A stretch of DNA of 33,395 bases from Acidobacteria bacterium 13_2_20CM_2_57_6 (GCA_001917435.1 MNEA01000019.1:1-33395); one strand, 5' to 3'; counted from the first letter of the stretch, positions 1 to 7,800 are shown. Translations and numbers: made by a program. Notes: a model not told the origin generated them from the sequence alone.

Positions 1-674
1 TCGTGACCTATCTGGTTACGGGAGTAATTCCAAAGTTCGCTCTCCTTTATCGGGACATGAATGTGGAACTCCCCGCACCCACGCGTTTGTTGATCGCCTT
101 GACCGTGGACTATCGTCTTGTTTTCTTAGGGGTCGTAGCGTCTTTGGCTGTAGCTGCCGCCGGCATTTTTCTTTGGTCCCGCACGGAAGAAGGCGGAACC
201 GTTTTTGACCGCTTCAAGTTCCGCCTCCCGGTCATTGGCGACACCCTCCTCAAATTTCAGGTCGCCCAGTTCTCACGAACTCTGGCAACGCTGTTGACCG
301 GCGGCACGCCTCTTGTGGCCGGGCTCCAGACGTCGTGCGATGCCATCACCAGCAAATTGCTGCGCTCCACTGTCAGCCACGCAACGCAGATGGTCCGGGA
401 AGGAGAATCCTTGCACGGCGCCCTGGGTGCCAGTGGCCACGTGCCGGAATTGGCCCTGGATATGATTGAGGTCGGCGAATCCAGCGGCGCGCTTTCCCCG
501 ATGCTCAACAGCGTTGCCGAGTTTTACGAAGAAGAGGTCAGCTTGCGTTTGTCCACGCTGGTTTCCCTCATTGAGCCGATTTTATTGATCTTTATGGGAC
601 TGATTGTCGCTTTTATTTTGATTTCACTGTATTTGCCGATTTTTTCTTTTTCCATGACCGGGACGGCAAAGTAA
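1..674 (+). CDS. Type II secretion/type IV pilus inner-membrane platform protein, GspF/PilC family (5'-partial)
   Basis: This is the C-terminal part of the polytopic inner-membrane platform protein that couples the assembly ATPase to pilus or pseudopilus polymerisation. About 223 residues are visible; the family is usually about 400, so the 5' end lies outside the window and the GTG at position 3 is an internal codon. Seen: a PKF...LYRDMNVELPAPTR stretch typical of the periplasmic segment before a membrane helix, a hydrophobic helix near visible residues 38-57, the second GspF domain with the QFSRTLATLLTGGTPL motif (about 88-103) and EVGESSGAL (about 156-164), and a C-terminal helix (about 187-212). 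The next gene, the GspE-like ATPase, starts 6 bp after the stop, so the two are co-transcribed. Family assignment is strong; whether the machine is a secretion system or a pilus cannot be decided here. Confidence 0.9.
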   Translation, partial: VTYLVTGVIPKFALLYRDMNVELPAPTRLLIALTVDYRLVFLGVVASLAVAAAGIFLWSRTEEGGTVFDRFKFRLPVIGDTLLKFQVAQFSRTLATLLTGGTPLVAGLQTSCDAITSKLLRSTVSHATQMVREGESLHGALGASGHVPELALDMIEVGESSGALSPMLNSVAEFYEEEVSLRLSTLVSLIEPILLIFMGLIVAFILISLYLPIFSFSMTGTAK

Positions 675-680
675 GGAATC

Positions 681-2192
681 ATGGCCACCACCGAACAACT
701 ACCTCCTCCGCCCGGGCTTCCCGGCAGCGGTGACGAAAACCAAGAACGCGAGTTCGCTCGTAAACTCGCGGAAAGGTATCGCTTCGCTTTCATTGATCTT
801 CGCGAGCAGCGCATCGATGCGGAACTGTTTCGAACCATTCCCGCTGACCTGATGTTCCGGTACAACTTCGTGCCGCTTGAACTGCAGAACAATGTCCTGG
901 CCATCGCCGCCGCTGACCCCGGCCAGGTGCAGATGAGCGACGAGCTACCTCTCCTGCTGGGCAAGAAACTCCTGATTCGCGTCGCCACTGCCCGCCAGAT
1001 CAGCGACATTCTGAAGCGCACCGAGCAGTCCCAGCGCGTCCTCGAGCAGGCCACCGAAGCTTTCACTCTTCAGACTTCCAAGGAAGAAGAGGAAAGCGAA
1101 GAGACGATTTCCGGCGACCGCTTGACTCGCGATAGCACCGCCAGCCCCGTGGTGCGCCTCGTGGAGACCATCATCTTCACCGCACTCGAGCGCCGCGCCA
1201 GTGACATCCACATCGAAGCGCGTGACACAGAAGTCGCCGTCAAGTACCGCATCGACGGCGTGCTGCAGCACGCCATGCAGCCCATTGCCAAGGAATGGCA
1301 TGCCACGGTGCTCTCCCGCATCAAAGTCTTAAGTGATTTGGACATTGCCGAGCGCCGCGTCCCCCAGGACGGCCGTTTCCGCGTGAAATACAAAGGCCGC
1401 TACATCGATTTGCGCGTTTCCATTATGCCCGCCAGTCACGGCGAAGACGCCGTTCTCCGCGTCCTCGACAAGGAAACACTTTCGGAAAAATTCTCCAGCC
1501 TCACGCTGGACGTGGTTGGCTTTTCCGACGAAGAGACTCGCCGCTTCCGCCGCTACATCCGCGAACCCTACGGCATGGTTCTGGTTACAGGACCGACGGG
1601 CTCCGGAAAGACCACCACGCTTTATGCCGCCATCAACGAAATCAAGAGCGACGAAGACAAAATCGTCACCATCGAAGATCCAGTCGAGTATCAGCTTCGG
1701 GGCATCACCCAGATTCCCGTGAATGAAAAGAAGGGTCTCACTTTTGCGCGCGGCCTGCGTTCCATCTTGCGCCACCGCTTCATCAACATGGGCGTCGAAC
1801 CTTACAACTTTGTATCCGCTCTCAACTGCATCATGGCGCAGCGGCTCGTTCGCGTGATCTGCAAAAGCTGCAAAAGGCCCAAAAGGTATTCTCCTCAAGA
1901 ATTGCAGGAAGCAGGTCTCGACCCGGCTGTCTGGAGCGACGTGACATTTGCCGAAGGCGCCGGGTGCCTGGAATGTTCCGGGACTGGCTATCATGGCCGC
2001 ACGGCGATTTGCGAATTGCTCGATCTCACCGACCGCATCCGGGAAATGATCGTGGATCGCCGCCCAACTTCAGAGATTAAGCGCGTAGCCTGCGAAGAGG
2101 GCATGACTGCGCTGCGCGAAAGCGGGTTGGCCAAGATTCGCGCGGGCATCACCACTGTAAAAGAGATTAACAAGGTGACTTTCGTTGAGTAG
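681..2192 (+). CDS. GspE/PilB-type assembly ATPase with internal deletion of the Walker B/His-box region
   Basis: Cytoplasmic hexameric ATPase that powers (pseudo)pilus assembly. Seen: an N-terminal GspE_N/MshEN-like domain (about 25-115), an acidic linker (about 132-142), the SDIHIEA motif, Walker A GPTGSGKTTT at 304-313, and a zinc-type CKSC...CLEC pair in the C-terminal part. The protein then runs from RSILRH (ending at residue 365) straight into RFINMGVEPYNF. In family members these two blocks are separated by about 43 residues carrying the Walker B box (GEIRD), the ALTGHLV helix and the His box (TTVHANN). Their absence is in frame, near nt 1773-1778. Length is 503 aa where about 546 is expected. 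An ATPase without these elements should not hydrolyse ATP, so the product is probably inactive unless the gap is an assembly error. It overlaps the next gene by 8 nt. Family identity is very secure. Confidence 0.9.
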   Translation: MATTEQLPPPPGLPGSGDENQEREFARKLAERYRFAFIDLREQRIDAELFRTIPADLMFRYNFVPLELQNNVLAIAAADPGQVQMSDELPLLLGKKLLIRVATARQISDILKRTEQSQRVLEQATEAFTLQTSKEEEESEETISGDRLTRDSTASPVVRLVETIIFTALERRASDIHIEARDTEVAVKYRIDGVLQHAMQPIAKEWHATVLSRIKVLSDLDIAERRVPQDGRFRVKYKGRYIDLRVSIMPASHGEDAVLRVLDKETLSEKFSSLTLDVVGFSDEETRRFRRYIREPYGMVLVTGPTGSGKTTTLYAAINEIKSDEDKIVTIEDPVEYQLRGITQIPVNEKKGLTFARGLRSILRHRFINMGVEPYNFVSALNCIMAQRLVRVICKSCKRPKRYSPQELQEAGLDPAVWSDVTFAEGAGCLECSGTGYHGRTAICELLDLTDRIREMIVDRRPTSEIKRVACEEGMTALRESGLAKIRAGITTVKEINKVTFVE

Positions 2193-3162
2193 CGCCGCCA
2201 CATTCCGCCAAGGAATTTTCCAGTTTGCATGGGCGCGCCGTGCCGCGCGCTGGCTCGATGCTTTGCCGAGTGTCTCCTTAGCCCTCGAAGTCTCTCCGAA
2301 CCGCGTGGCCGCGGCCCGCTGGAGCCGGACGGGTTCCTTGGATGCATATGCCGTCGAATCGCTGCCCCCTGGAGCCCTGATTCCCTCGGCCGTCGAAGTC
2401 AACATTGTGAACAGTGCCGCCGTTAAAGCCGCCGTCGCCACTGCCTGCGGCCGGTTGCGCGCTCGCGACGAAGACGTCGCCATGATTCTTCCCGACACTG
2501 TCATTCGCGTTTTCGTTCAGCATTTTGAGGAATTCCCGCGGTCGGCGGAAGAGGCCGTGCCCATGTTGCGTTGGAAGCTGAAGAAAAGCGTGCCTTTTGA
2601 ATCCGACGAGACGCTCATTTCTTTCATGCGGCAGGCCCCGAGGGAAACCGGCCTTGAGGTTGTCACCGCGCTTGCCCGTCTTCGCATTATCCGGGAATAT
2701 GAATCGCTCGCCGAGGGCATCGGACTGTTTCCCGGCGTAGTGTTGAGTTCTTCGCTTGCCGCTATCTCGCTGCTGGAAGATGAGCGGCCCACGCTCCTCG
2801 CGCGCGTCTCCGGCTCCTCGCTGACTACCGCGATTGTGCGCCGCGGCGTCTTGTGCGGCTATCGCTGCACGGAGCTCCCCGCGCACGGCGCGAACCTCAC
2901 GCCGCAGATGCTTCTCGAAGAGATTTTTCCCGTGGCCGCCTACTATCAGGACACCTGGCAGGAAACTATTAAAGCCGTTCGCTTGGCCGGGCTCGGGCCG
3001 CGGCTTCCCGAATTCATCGGGCCTCTCGAGAATGAATTCCACTGCGATATGAGTTCGCTGCTGAGCTCTGCGGTCTCGCAGGGACTCGTCAAAGATTATG
3101 CTCGTCCGCTGGTGGACCGCGAATTGGAAGGCTTGATCGGTTGGATGCTTCAGCGCGGCTAG
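2185..3162 (+). CDS. PilM-like pilus/secretion assembly protein
   Basis: A 325-residue protein with a TTG start that overlaps the end of the ATPase gene, a translational-coupling arrangement. Position and sequence style fit the actin-fold PilM / GspL cytoplasmic family, which recruits the PilN-PilO complex to the inner membrane. Seen: an LALEVSPNRVAAARW segment near residues 32-46, resembling the first nucleotide-binding strand of actin-like folds (it lacks the usual D-x-G), FPRSAEEAVPMLRWKLKKSVPF (about 113-134), and a second repeat around 225-260. There is no signal peptide or membrane helix. The PilN-, PilO- and PilP-like genes follow in the canonical order. Sequence similarity to classical PilM is weak, so the assignment rests largely on synteny. 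Confidence 0.75.
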   Translation: MSSAATFRQGIFQFAWARRAARWLDALPSVSLALEVSPNRVAAARWSRTGSLDAYAVESLPPGALIPSAVEVNIVNSAAVKAAVATACGRLRARDEDVAMILPDTVIRVFVQHFEEFPRSAEEAVPMLRWKLKKSVPFESDETLISFMRQAPRETGLEVVTALARLRIIREYESLAEGIGLFPGVVLSSSLAAISLLEDERPTLLARVSGSSLTTAIVRRGVLCGYRCTELPAHGANLTPQMLLEEIFPVAAYYQDTWQETIKAVRLAGLGPRLPEFIGPLENEFHCDMSSLLSSAVSQGLVKDYARPLVDRELEGLIGWMLQRG

Positions 3163-3195
3163 GATCGGTTTTTCTGGACTGAGGCATACGAGGAC

Positions 3196-3768
3196 ATGAG
3201 ACTTCGGCTCAACTTGGCGACGAAGGCGCTGGAAACTCACCGACGCTTCCTGGCGGGCGCAGGTCTCACCGCTTTTTTCGCCGCTCTTGCTTTTGTTGGG
3301 CTGGGATGGCACGTGTATTCGGCGCGCAAAGTCGATGTTGAAGTGCGCGCCCGCACGAACAAAACGAATCGTGAGATGAAGGAGCTGGAAGCGCAGCGCA
3401 AGGATCTGGAGCGCTATTTCAAACAAAAGGATGTCGCTGACTTACACGACCGCGCCACTTTCATCAACGGCATCCTCGACGCGAGGAGCTTCAATTGGAC
3501 GATGATGTTTATGGATCTGGAGCGCACCTTGCCGGACGGCGTGCGCGTCATCAGCATCGCGCCCACGCAGGCCGGTGGGCACGTCGAACTGAAATTGACC
3601 GTGGGCGCCGCTAACGACGATGCCGAGCTGAAATTCGAGCGTGCCCTTGAGGGATCGAAGGAATTTAGGGAAGTTCAAATCCAGAGTGTTACCTCGTCCG
3701 GTGCAGCCGGTAACCAGACCGGCGACCAAAAAGTTGTTCAGCTGACCACGATTTATTCGAGAGGCTGA
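3196..3768 (+). CDS. PilN-like inner-membrane assembly protein
   Basis: A 190-residue bitopic protein. A short cytoplasmic N-terminus begins MRLRLNLATKALE, resembling the conserved N-terminal tail with which PilN binds PilM. One hydrophobic helix follows (about 20-40), then a charged coiled-coil stretch (about 45-78) and a small alpha/beta periplasmic domain with LERTLPDGVRVISI. This architecture is typical of PilN/GspL-type proteins, which pair with PilO to form the inner-membrane alignment complex. It starts 33 bp after the PilM-like gene, and its stop shares a base with the ATG of the PilO-like gene. Confidence comes from architecture plus order. Confidence 0.8.
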   Translation: MRLRLNLATKALETHRRFLAGAGLTAFFAALAFVGLGWHVYSARKVDVEVRARTNKTNREMKELEAQRKDLERYFKQKDVADLHDRATFINGILDARSFNWTMMFMDLERTLPDGVRVISIAPTQAGGHVELKLTVGAANDDAELKFERALEGSKEFREVQIQSVTSSGAAGNQTGDQKVVQLTTIYSRG

Positions 3769-4325
3769 TGCGGCGCGATTTCACAGCGCGGAAACGAATG
3801 ATTCTCGGAGGCGTGACTCTTCTTGTCCTCGCAGATGTGGCTCTGGCAGCCTACAGTTGGCAACTTTCCTCCGCCCCGCGTGCGCCTCAGCACCACGGCC
3901 AGGAAATAACGCAGCAAGATCTTTTGCGCGCCGATATTCGGCGCGCCCAGTCCATCCGTGACAGCATTCCTGCCATCCAGAAAGATTGCGATCGTTTCGA
4001 ACAATCGCTCCTTCCGGCAAGCTCCGGCTATTCCTCCGTCAGGTCTGAACTCGGCTCCATTGCTAGGACCAGCGGAAGCCTCCTCGAGGGTATTTCTTTC
4101 AAACCGACGGACATTCCCAACCGCGGAATGACGGAAGTGGCTATCGATGCAACTGTTGATGGCGACTATAAGAGCGTGATTGGGTTTCTGAACGGCCTGC
4201 AGCGTTCCGCTAACCTGTATGCGGTGGACTCCTTGACACTAGCTTCCGAGAAGCCCACGCAAGCCTCCACAAATGTGATCAAAGTCGCGCTGCACCTCAA
4301 AACCTATTTCAGGACCGCGGCATGA
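3768..4325 (+). CDS. PilO-like inner-membrane assembly protein
   Basis: A 185-residue protein with a short basic N-terminus (MRRDFTARKR), a membrane helix (about 11-31), a helical segment (about 48-80), and a C-terminal ferredoxin-like domain with the family-style pattern GDYKSVIGFLNGLQRSANLY (about 137-156). PilO/GspM proteins dimerise with PilN/GspL through the coiled coil and this domain. The start ATG overlaps the previous stop by one base, and the stop overlaps the next ATG by 4 nt, so the genes are translationally coupled. The assignment is good from architecture and synteny; the primary sequence alone is only moderately diagnostic. Confidence 0.8.
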   Translation: MRRDFTARKRMILGGVTLLVLADVALAAYSWQLSSAPRAPQHHGQEITQQDLLRADIRRAQSIRDSIPAIQKDCDRFEQSLLPASSGYSSVRSELGSIARTSGSLLEGISFKPTDIPNRGMTEVAIDATVDGDYKSVIGFLNGLQRSANLYAVDSLTLASEKPTQASTNVIKVALHLKTYFRTAA

Positions 4326-4757
4326 ACCAAAAGAAACAACTCGTCGTGCTCGTTGTCCTCTTGCTGATCGCCGGTTTCATCTGGTTTCTGTATCTTGACC
4401 ATGACAAGCCGGTCGTGACGGCCGATGCCATTCCCACACCCCAGAATTATCACCCGATTGCTGTGGATAATCCCCAGCTCCATAATGATGCGGTCGAGAG
4501 GGCCCGAAAGACGGAATACAAGAGCGCAGGGCGCAATATTTTCAGCCGGCAGCTTCCCCCACCGCCGCCCAAACAAGTTAGACAGGACCTTGTAGCTCCG
4601 ATTGTTCAGCAGGCACCAGTGACGGCTACTCCGACAGTTTCTGAACCGCTTTCGCATTTTAAGAATTGGCAACGCCAATCTCGAATACGAAGAAATCTCC
4701 ACGGGGCTTCGCGGCACGGCCAATCTCGAGGAACAGGCGGCGCCGCCATCCCAATGA
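4322..4757 (+). pseudogene. PilP-like assembly protein, internal deletion plus frameshift
   Basis: The first about 111 codons give a PilP-like protein: a membrane helix at about 7-25, then RKTEYKSAGRNIFSRQLPPPPPK, the usual acidobacterial linker. After SEPLS (nt 4652-4654) the frame becomes nonsense. Reading the +1 frame from about nt 4656 restores a convincing C-terminus (ILRIGNANLEYEEISTGLRG, then about 13 residues) ending at TGA 4755-4757. That TGA overlaps the ATG of the pseudopilin gene (4754) in a classic ATGA junction. The middle beta-domain normally present between the two parts, roughly 50 residues, is missing. Left uncorrected, the first frame reads through into the pseudopilin and yields a false 442-residue fusion. 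Either a real deletion or an assembly error; the frame evidence itself is clear. Confidence 0.8.
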
Positions 4758-5650
4758 AAACTAGACACCAACGAACGGCAGGGAAGCGCGGCGAGCGTGG
4801 TTACGCGCTCCTCCTGATCGTCTTCCTCGCTACCCTTATGCTCCTTTCCACGATGGTCGTTGCACCGAATGTTCTGACCGAAGGCCGCCGTGAAAAAGAG
4901 AAAGAGATGATCTGGCGCGGAAAGCAATACACCCGCGGCGTAAAACTCTACTATCGCAAAATGGGACGTTTTCCGACTTCCCTTGAAGATCTCACCAAAC
5001 CCAAAGTAGGTTCGCTCCGCTTCATGCGCCAGGCCTACAAAGACCCCATGAACAAAGAAGATGGTTCGTGGCGCTTAATCTACGTAGGGGCGGCGGGCCA
5101 GTTGATTGGAAGCCTCAAACCGCATCCTAATAATCTTCAGCTTCCGCAGGCCGGCGGAACGGGCACGGCCCCGAATACGTTGACTGGATCGGTTGGTCCG
5201 GGGCAACCCGCGGCCACGGGTCAATCGCCTGGAACGGGCCAGTCCAGCACAAGCGGGCAGCCGGGCCAGAGCGGGACGCAGCCTGCCGGGTCCGCCTCCG
5301 GGACTAATCCTCCGTCGACAACCGGGAACGCCGTCAGCGCGGACCAGGGCGATGCGCCGATTCCTACGGGCGACACGCCAACAATTATAGGCGGCAATAT
5401 TATCGGTGTGGGAAGCAAGATCAACAAGTCTTCCATCATCATCTACGACAAAGCCAAAAATTACCGGCTCTTCGAGTTCATTTGGGACCCCTCGAAAGAC
5501 ACTTTCGGAGTGGGGCAGCCGGGCCTGCAGACAGGAACGGGATTGGGCCAGCCCATTGGCCAGCAACCAGGACAAAATCCGAGCAATCCATCGCAGAACC
5601 CGACACAAAATCCTCAGCCGCCACCGCAGAATCCGCCGCCACAGCAATAG
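4754..5650 (+). CDS. Type II secretion/pilus pseudopilin-like protein with long low-complexity tail
   Basis: A 298-residue protein. I chose ATG 4754 because it overlaps the natural stop of the PilP-like gene and places a type III (prepilin) signal at the right distance: a basic leader with KRGERG, then YALLLIVFLATLMLL as the membrane/polymerisation helix (about 17-31). The usual Glu at mature position 5 is absent, as in GspK-type minor pseudopilins. A GspG-like globular start follows (WRGKQYTRGVKLYYRKMGRF and a KDPMNKEDGSW segment, about 54-107). From about residue 130 the protein is rich in G, S, T, Q and P. A second conserved-looking block (IIGGNIIGVGSK to FEFIWDPSKD, about 212-250) is followed by a P/Q/N-rich end. 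Probably a minor pseudopilin of the same machine. Confidence 0.75.
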   Translation: MKTRHQRTAGKRGERGYALLLIVFLATLMLLSTMVVAPNVLTEGRREKEKEMIWRGKQYTRGVKLYYRKMGRFPTSLEDLTKPKVGSLRFMRQAYKDPMNKEDGSWRLIYVGAAGQLIGSLKPHPNNLQLPQAGGTGTAPNTLTGSVGPGQPAATGQSPGTGQSSTSGQPGQSGTQPAGSASGTNPPSTTGNAVSADQGDAPIPTGDTPTIIGGNIIGVGSKINKSSIIIYDKAKNYRLFEFIWDPSKDTFGVGQPGLQTGTGLGQPIGQQPGQNPSNPSQNPTQNPQPPPQNPPPQQ

Positions 5651-5672
5651 GCTCTACCAGCAATAGGCTCTA
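5642..5672. repeat. 16-bp-period tandem duplication spanning two convergent stop codons
   Basis: The 15-nt unit cagcaataggctcta occurs twice (5642-5656 and 5658-5672). The first copy carries the TAG stop of the pseudopilin gene; the second carries, on the minus strand, the TAG stop of the lytic transglycosylase gene. A small replication-slippage duplication at a convergent gene junction is the simplest reading. No hairpin terminator is evident. Confidence 0.8.
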
Positions 5673-6458
5673 TCTAGGTTGACTCTGAGGCTGATCCGTC
5701 CGAGGCGGAGAAGACGCAGCCGTCGGCGCAGGCGGAAGTATCGGTCCAGGAGAAGCGGGCGGCACTGGCAATGCTGGTGTCTTTGTAGAGGGCGCCGATT
5801 TGTTTTTCTCGTAGCCGCGCTTGACGCGGCGCACGTACGAAATCGTTTCCGCATAAGGCGGAACACGGCCGTAAAGCTGGACCTTATCCGGTCCTGCGTT
5901 GTAGGCAGCAAGCGCCAGCGCCACATCGTTGTTGTACTTCTGCAGCAAATCGCGCAGGTAACGAGTACCGGCATCGATGTTTTCCGCCGGGTCATCGATG
6001 TTTCTTACGCCGAGTTGCGCCGCGGTTTCCGGCAAAAGTTGCATCAGTCCTCGGGCATTCTTGCGCGACACGGCTTTGGGATCGAAGTTGGATTCGACGG
6101 CGATGACGCTGGTGATCAGGTCGGCATCCACGTTGTAGCGCTTCGCCGCCGCTTCCACCAAATCGCGGTAAAGCGGCTGCACGGCAGCCGGTGTGGCAGC
6201 GGCGGGCAAAGGTGTAAAAACATCTTCCGGTTCGATAGCCGCAACGTCCGCGGCGGAAACCTCCAGCTTGCCTCCGGTCAGTTGCAGGCGGTACTTGTCT
6301 CCCACGAGTTGGTAGCCCGTGACGTGCAGGCGCAGGCCAGTGCGAAGCACGATGTACTCCGCGCGCAGCGACGGCGCAGCAAGCACGCCGAGTATGAGCA
6401 AGAGTGTCGCGCGTCCCGTAACACCATTCGGGACACAAAAGGCGGGCTTCAGAGACAA
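5670..6458 (-). CDS. Secreted lytic transglycosylase (SLT domain)
   Basis: Predicted periplasmic murein lytic transglycosylase that cleaves the MurNAc-GlcNAc bond. The chosen TTG start gives 262 residues, overlaps the HAD gene by 10 nt and leaves a signal-peptide-like segment (ATLLLILGVLAAPSLRA, about 17-33). A small N-terminal beta segment (YIVLRTGLRLHVTGY, about 35-49) follows. The SLT domain (about 95-225) contains the catalytic Glu in VIAVESNF (E122), GLMQLLPETAAQLGV, and the ALAAYNAGP motif. The C-terminus is Pro/Ser-rich and probably disordered. The reading frame stays open far upstream, but that stretch is the antisense shadow of the HAD gene. It lies convergent to the secretion/pilus operon, where peptidoglycan remodelling enzymes are often found. 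The TTG start is uncertain. Confidence 0.88.
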   Translation of the reverse strand: MSLKPAFCVPNGVTGRATLLLILGVLAAPSLRAEYIVLRTGLRLHVTGYQLVGDKYRLQLTGGKLEVSAADVAAIEPEDVFTPLPAAATPAAVQPLYRDLVEAAAKRYNVDADLITSVIAVESNFDPKAVSRKNARGLMQLLPETAAQLGVRNIDDPAENIDAGTRYLRDLLQKYNNDVALALAAYNAGPDKVQLYGRVPPYAETISYVRRVKRGYEKNKSAPSTKTPALPVPPASPGPILPPAPTAASSPPRTDQPQSQPR

Positions 6459-7300
6459 GGTGCAGCCTCCCGCAACGCAAAATGCTCGATCGCCGAAGCC
6501 ACTCCGTTTTCGTCGTTCGTGCCGGTTTCGTGCCAGCCGTACGTTTTTAAGGCGGGCACGCTGTTTCCCATTACTACGGGAATACCCGCAAAGGAGAGCA
6601 TTTCCAAATCGTTGTGGTTGTCCCCAATGGCCATCACTTCTTCGCGAGCGAATCCGCGCAGCGCCGCCCATTCCGCGAGTGACGAGCCCTTCGAGCACAC
6701 CGGATTGATCACATCGATCATGGCGAAGTCTTTGCTCTCGTAGCTGGTCATCGCCAGCGCAAAATCTTCGGCGAAAGTAGCGGCGCGCAGCGCGGCCTCC
6801 GCATCCCGCATAGGCGCGACTTTGCCGGAGAGCATCACCTGAATGGGGTCCTCCGTCAGGCAGGTTTCGAGGGGATTCGCGATGCCGATGAATTCTTTGT
6901 TTCGCGAATAGTAGGCGTAACGCATCGAATCGCCCGGGTCCAGCCCTTCCAGCATAAGCTGATTTTCGAGCGGCCGGTCGAAAATTACGGCGGCGCCCTC
7001 GCGCCACGGCCTGGTCAGTTCCAAGACCTGCAGCGCGATGCCTTGCGGCAAGAGATGCCGCAGATGCGTCCGGCCGTCGTCGGAGCGGATGAGCGCGCCG
7101 TTGTTCACGATCATGGTCAGGGGAGAATCCAGCTTGCGCGCCACCGGCATGGCAAAGTCATAGCGTCGGCCGGTGACGAGCGCCACTTCGATGCCTCGGC
7201 GCGTCGCTTCCGCGATGGCCGCGCGGTTGGCCTCAGGAAGCTGCCAGCGGCTATCCAGCAGCGTCCCGTCAATATCCAGCGCAATCAGTCTCACGGCCAT
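6449..7300 (-). CDS. Cof-type HAD-superfamily phosphatase
   Basis: A 283-residue soluble hydrolase of the Cof/YbjI (C2B-cap) HAD group, which removes phosphate from sugar phosphates or cofactor phosphates; the substrate here is unknown. Seen: motif I ALDIDGTLLD (nucleophile D9, acid/base D11), motif II ALVTGRRYD (about 40-48), motif III Lys region (NPVCSKGSSL) and motif IV IGDNHNDLEML with GIPVVMGNS. All catalytic motifs are intact and the length is normal. It is first in a two-gene minus-strand unit with the lytic transglycosylase, whose start lies inside its 3' end. A good sigma70-like promoter is seen 380 bp upstream (7682-7711, minus strand). Confidence 0.92.
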   Translation of the reverse strand: MAVRLIALDIDGTLLDSRWQLPEANRAAIAEATRRGIEVALVTGRRYDFAMPVARKLDSPLTMIVNNGALIRSDDGRTHLRHLLPQGIALQVLELTRPWREGAAVIFDRPLENQLMLEGLDPGDSMRYAYYSRNKEFIGIANPLETCLTEDPIQVMLSGKVAPMRDAEAALRAATFAEDFALAMTSYESKDFAMIDVINPVCSKGSSLAEWAALRGFAREEVMAIGDNHNDLEMLSFAGIPVVMGNSVPALKTYGWHETGTNDENGVASAIEHFALREAAPCL

Positions 7301-7797
7301 AGCGTCATTCTACCTTGGATGCAAAGACTCTTGGGCCCATTGTCCGAAGAAGCTGGATACCCCCACCCCCGGGTGTTTTGCGCAAAGAGTGCGGAATCGA
7401 TTGAAAACAATGGAGTTGACATTTTGCTGACGGCAAAAGAGTGCGCAAGGGTGTAAAAGAAAGAACTTGAGTAGAATTGCCACAGATGAATCGTGAGGTC
7501 TGGAATGCGACCAGAGGGCGGACACCCCCCGTCGAGGTAGAAAGTGTGTGTAGGAGATTGAATGCACAGGAGTTTTCGAGTAGCCGTTGAATAGAGGAAG
7601 TGCGGAAACGAATGAAACGAAGAAGGTTAGATTGGAACTGCAGGGCGAAACAGCGAAGATGGTGTTTGACTATCCAATAACATATTACCATAGAAGTACT
7701 ATACTTGTCAATAGAACTTGAAACGAATTTGGAAGTGCTTGGCGGAACAGAGGTTAGGGGCGGGAGAATGGAAAAAGGCGTGTGCTAGACTTTCACG
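7301..7797. other. 497-bp intergenic region between divergent HAD and thrC genes
   Basis: No convincing coding sequence; the frames open here lack any recognisable composition or motif. It holds: a C-run ending in the short palindrome CACCCCCGGGTG (7364-7375); the imperfect direct repeat gcaaa(a)gagtgcg near 7383-7393 and 7433-7444; a perfect hairpin TTTTGC-TGACG-GCAAAA (7422-7438) directly after a TTGACA (7416-7421); and, on the minus strand, a TTGACA-N18-TAATAT promoter (7682-7711). The minus strand of 7305-7675 is pyrimidine-rich and could be a long 5' leader or a small RNA. The plus side close to thrC has a TG-C-TAGACT element at 7783-7791. Confidence 0.5.
7682..7711 (-). promoter_or_regulatory. 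Sigma70-like promoter, minus strand
   Basis: Reading the minus strand, TTGACA (7711-7706) is followed after 18 nt by TAATAT (7687-7682), close to the housekeeping consensus and set in a locally AT-rich patch. Transcription would start near 7675 and run toward the HAD gene, leaving a leader of about 375 nt. The match is by eye only. Confidence 0.45.
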
Positions 7798-7800
7798 GTG

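Noticed and set aside
4322..5650. A 442-aa PilP-pseudopilin fusion protein as a real gene
   Set aside because: The segment HFKNWQRQSRIRRNLHG is out-of-frame reading; the alternative frame gives a sensible C-terminus that stops at the pseudopilin ATG.
6459..7007. Upstream extension of the lytic transglycosylase frame to 445 aa
   Set aside because: It is the shadow of the HAD gene on the same strand in another frame; the HAD protein has all its motifs.
7364..7375. CACCCCCGGGTG palindrome as a transcription terminator
   Set aside because: The stem is only 5 bp, there is no gene ending nearby on the plus strand, and the following T run is short.
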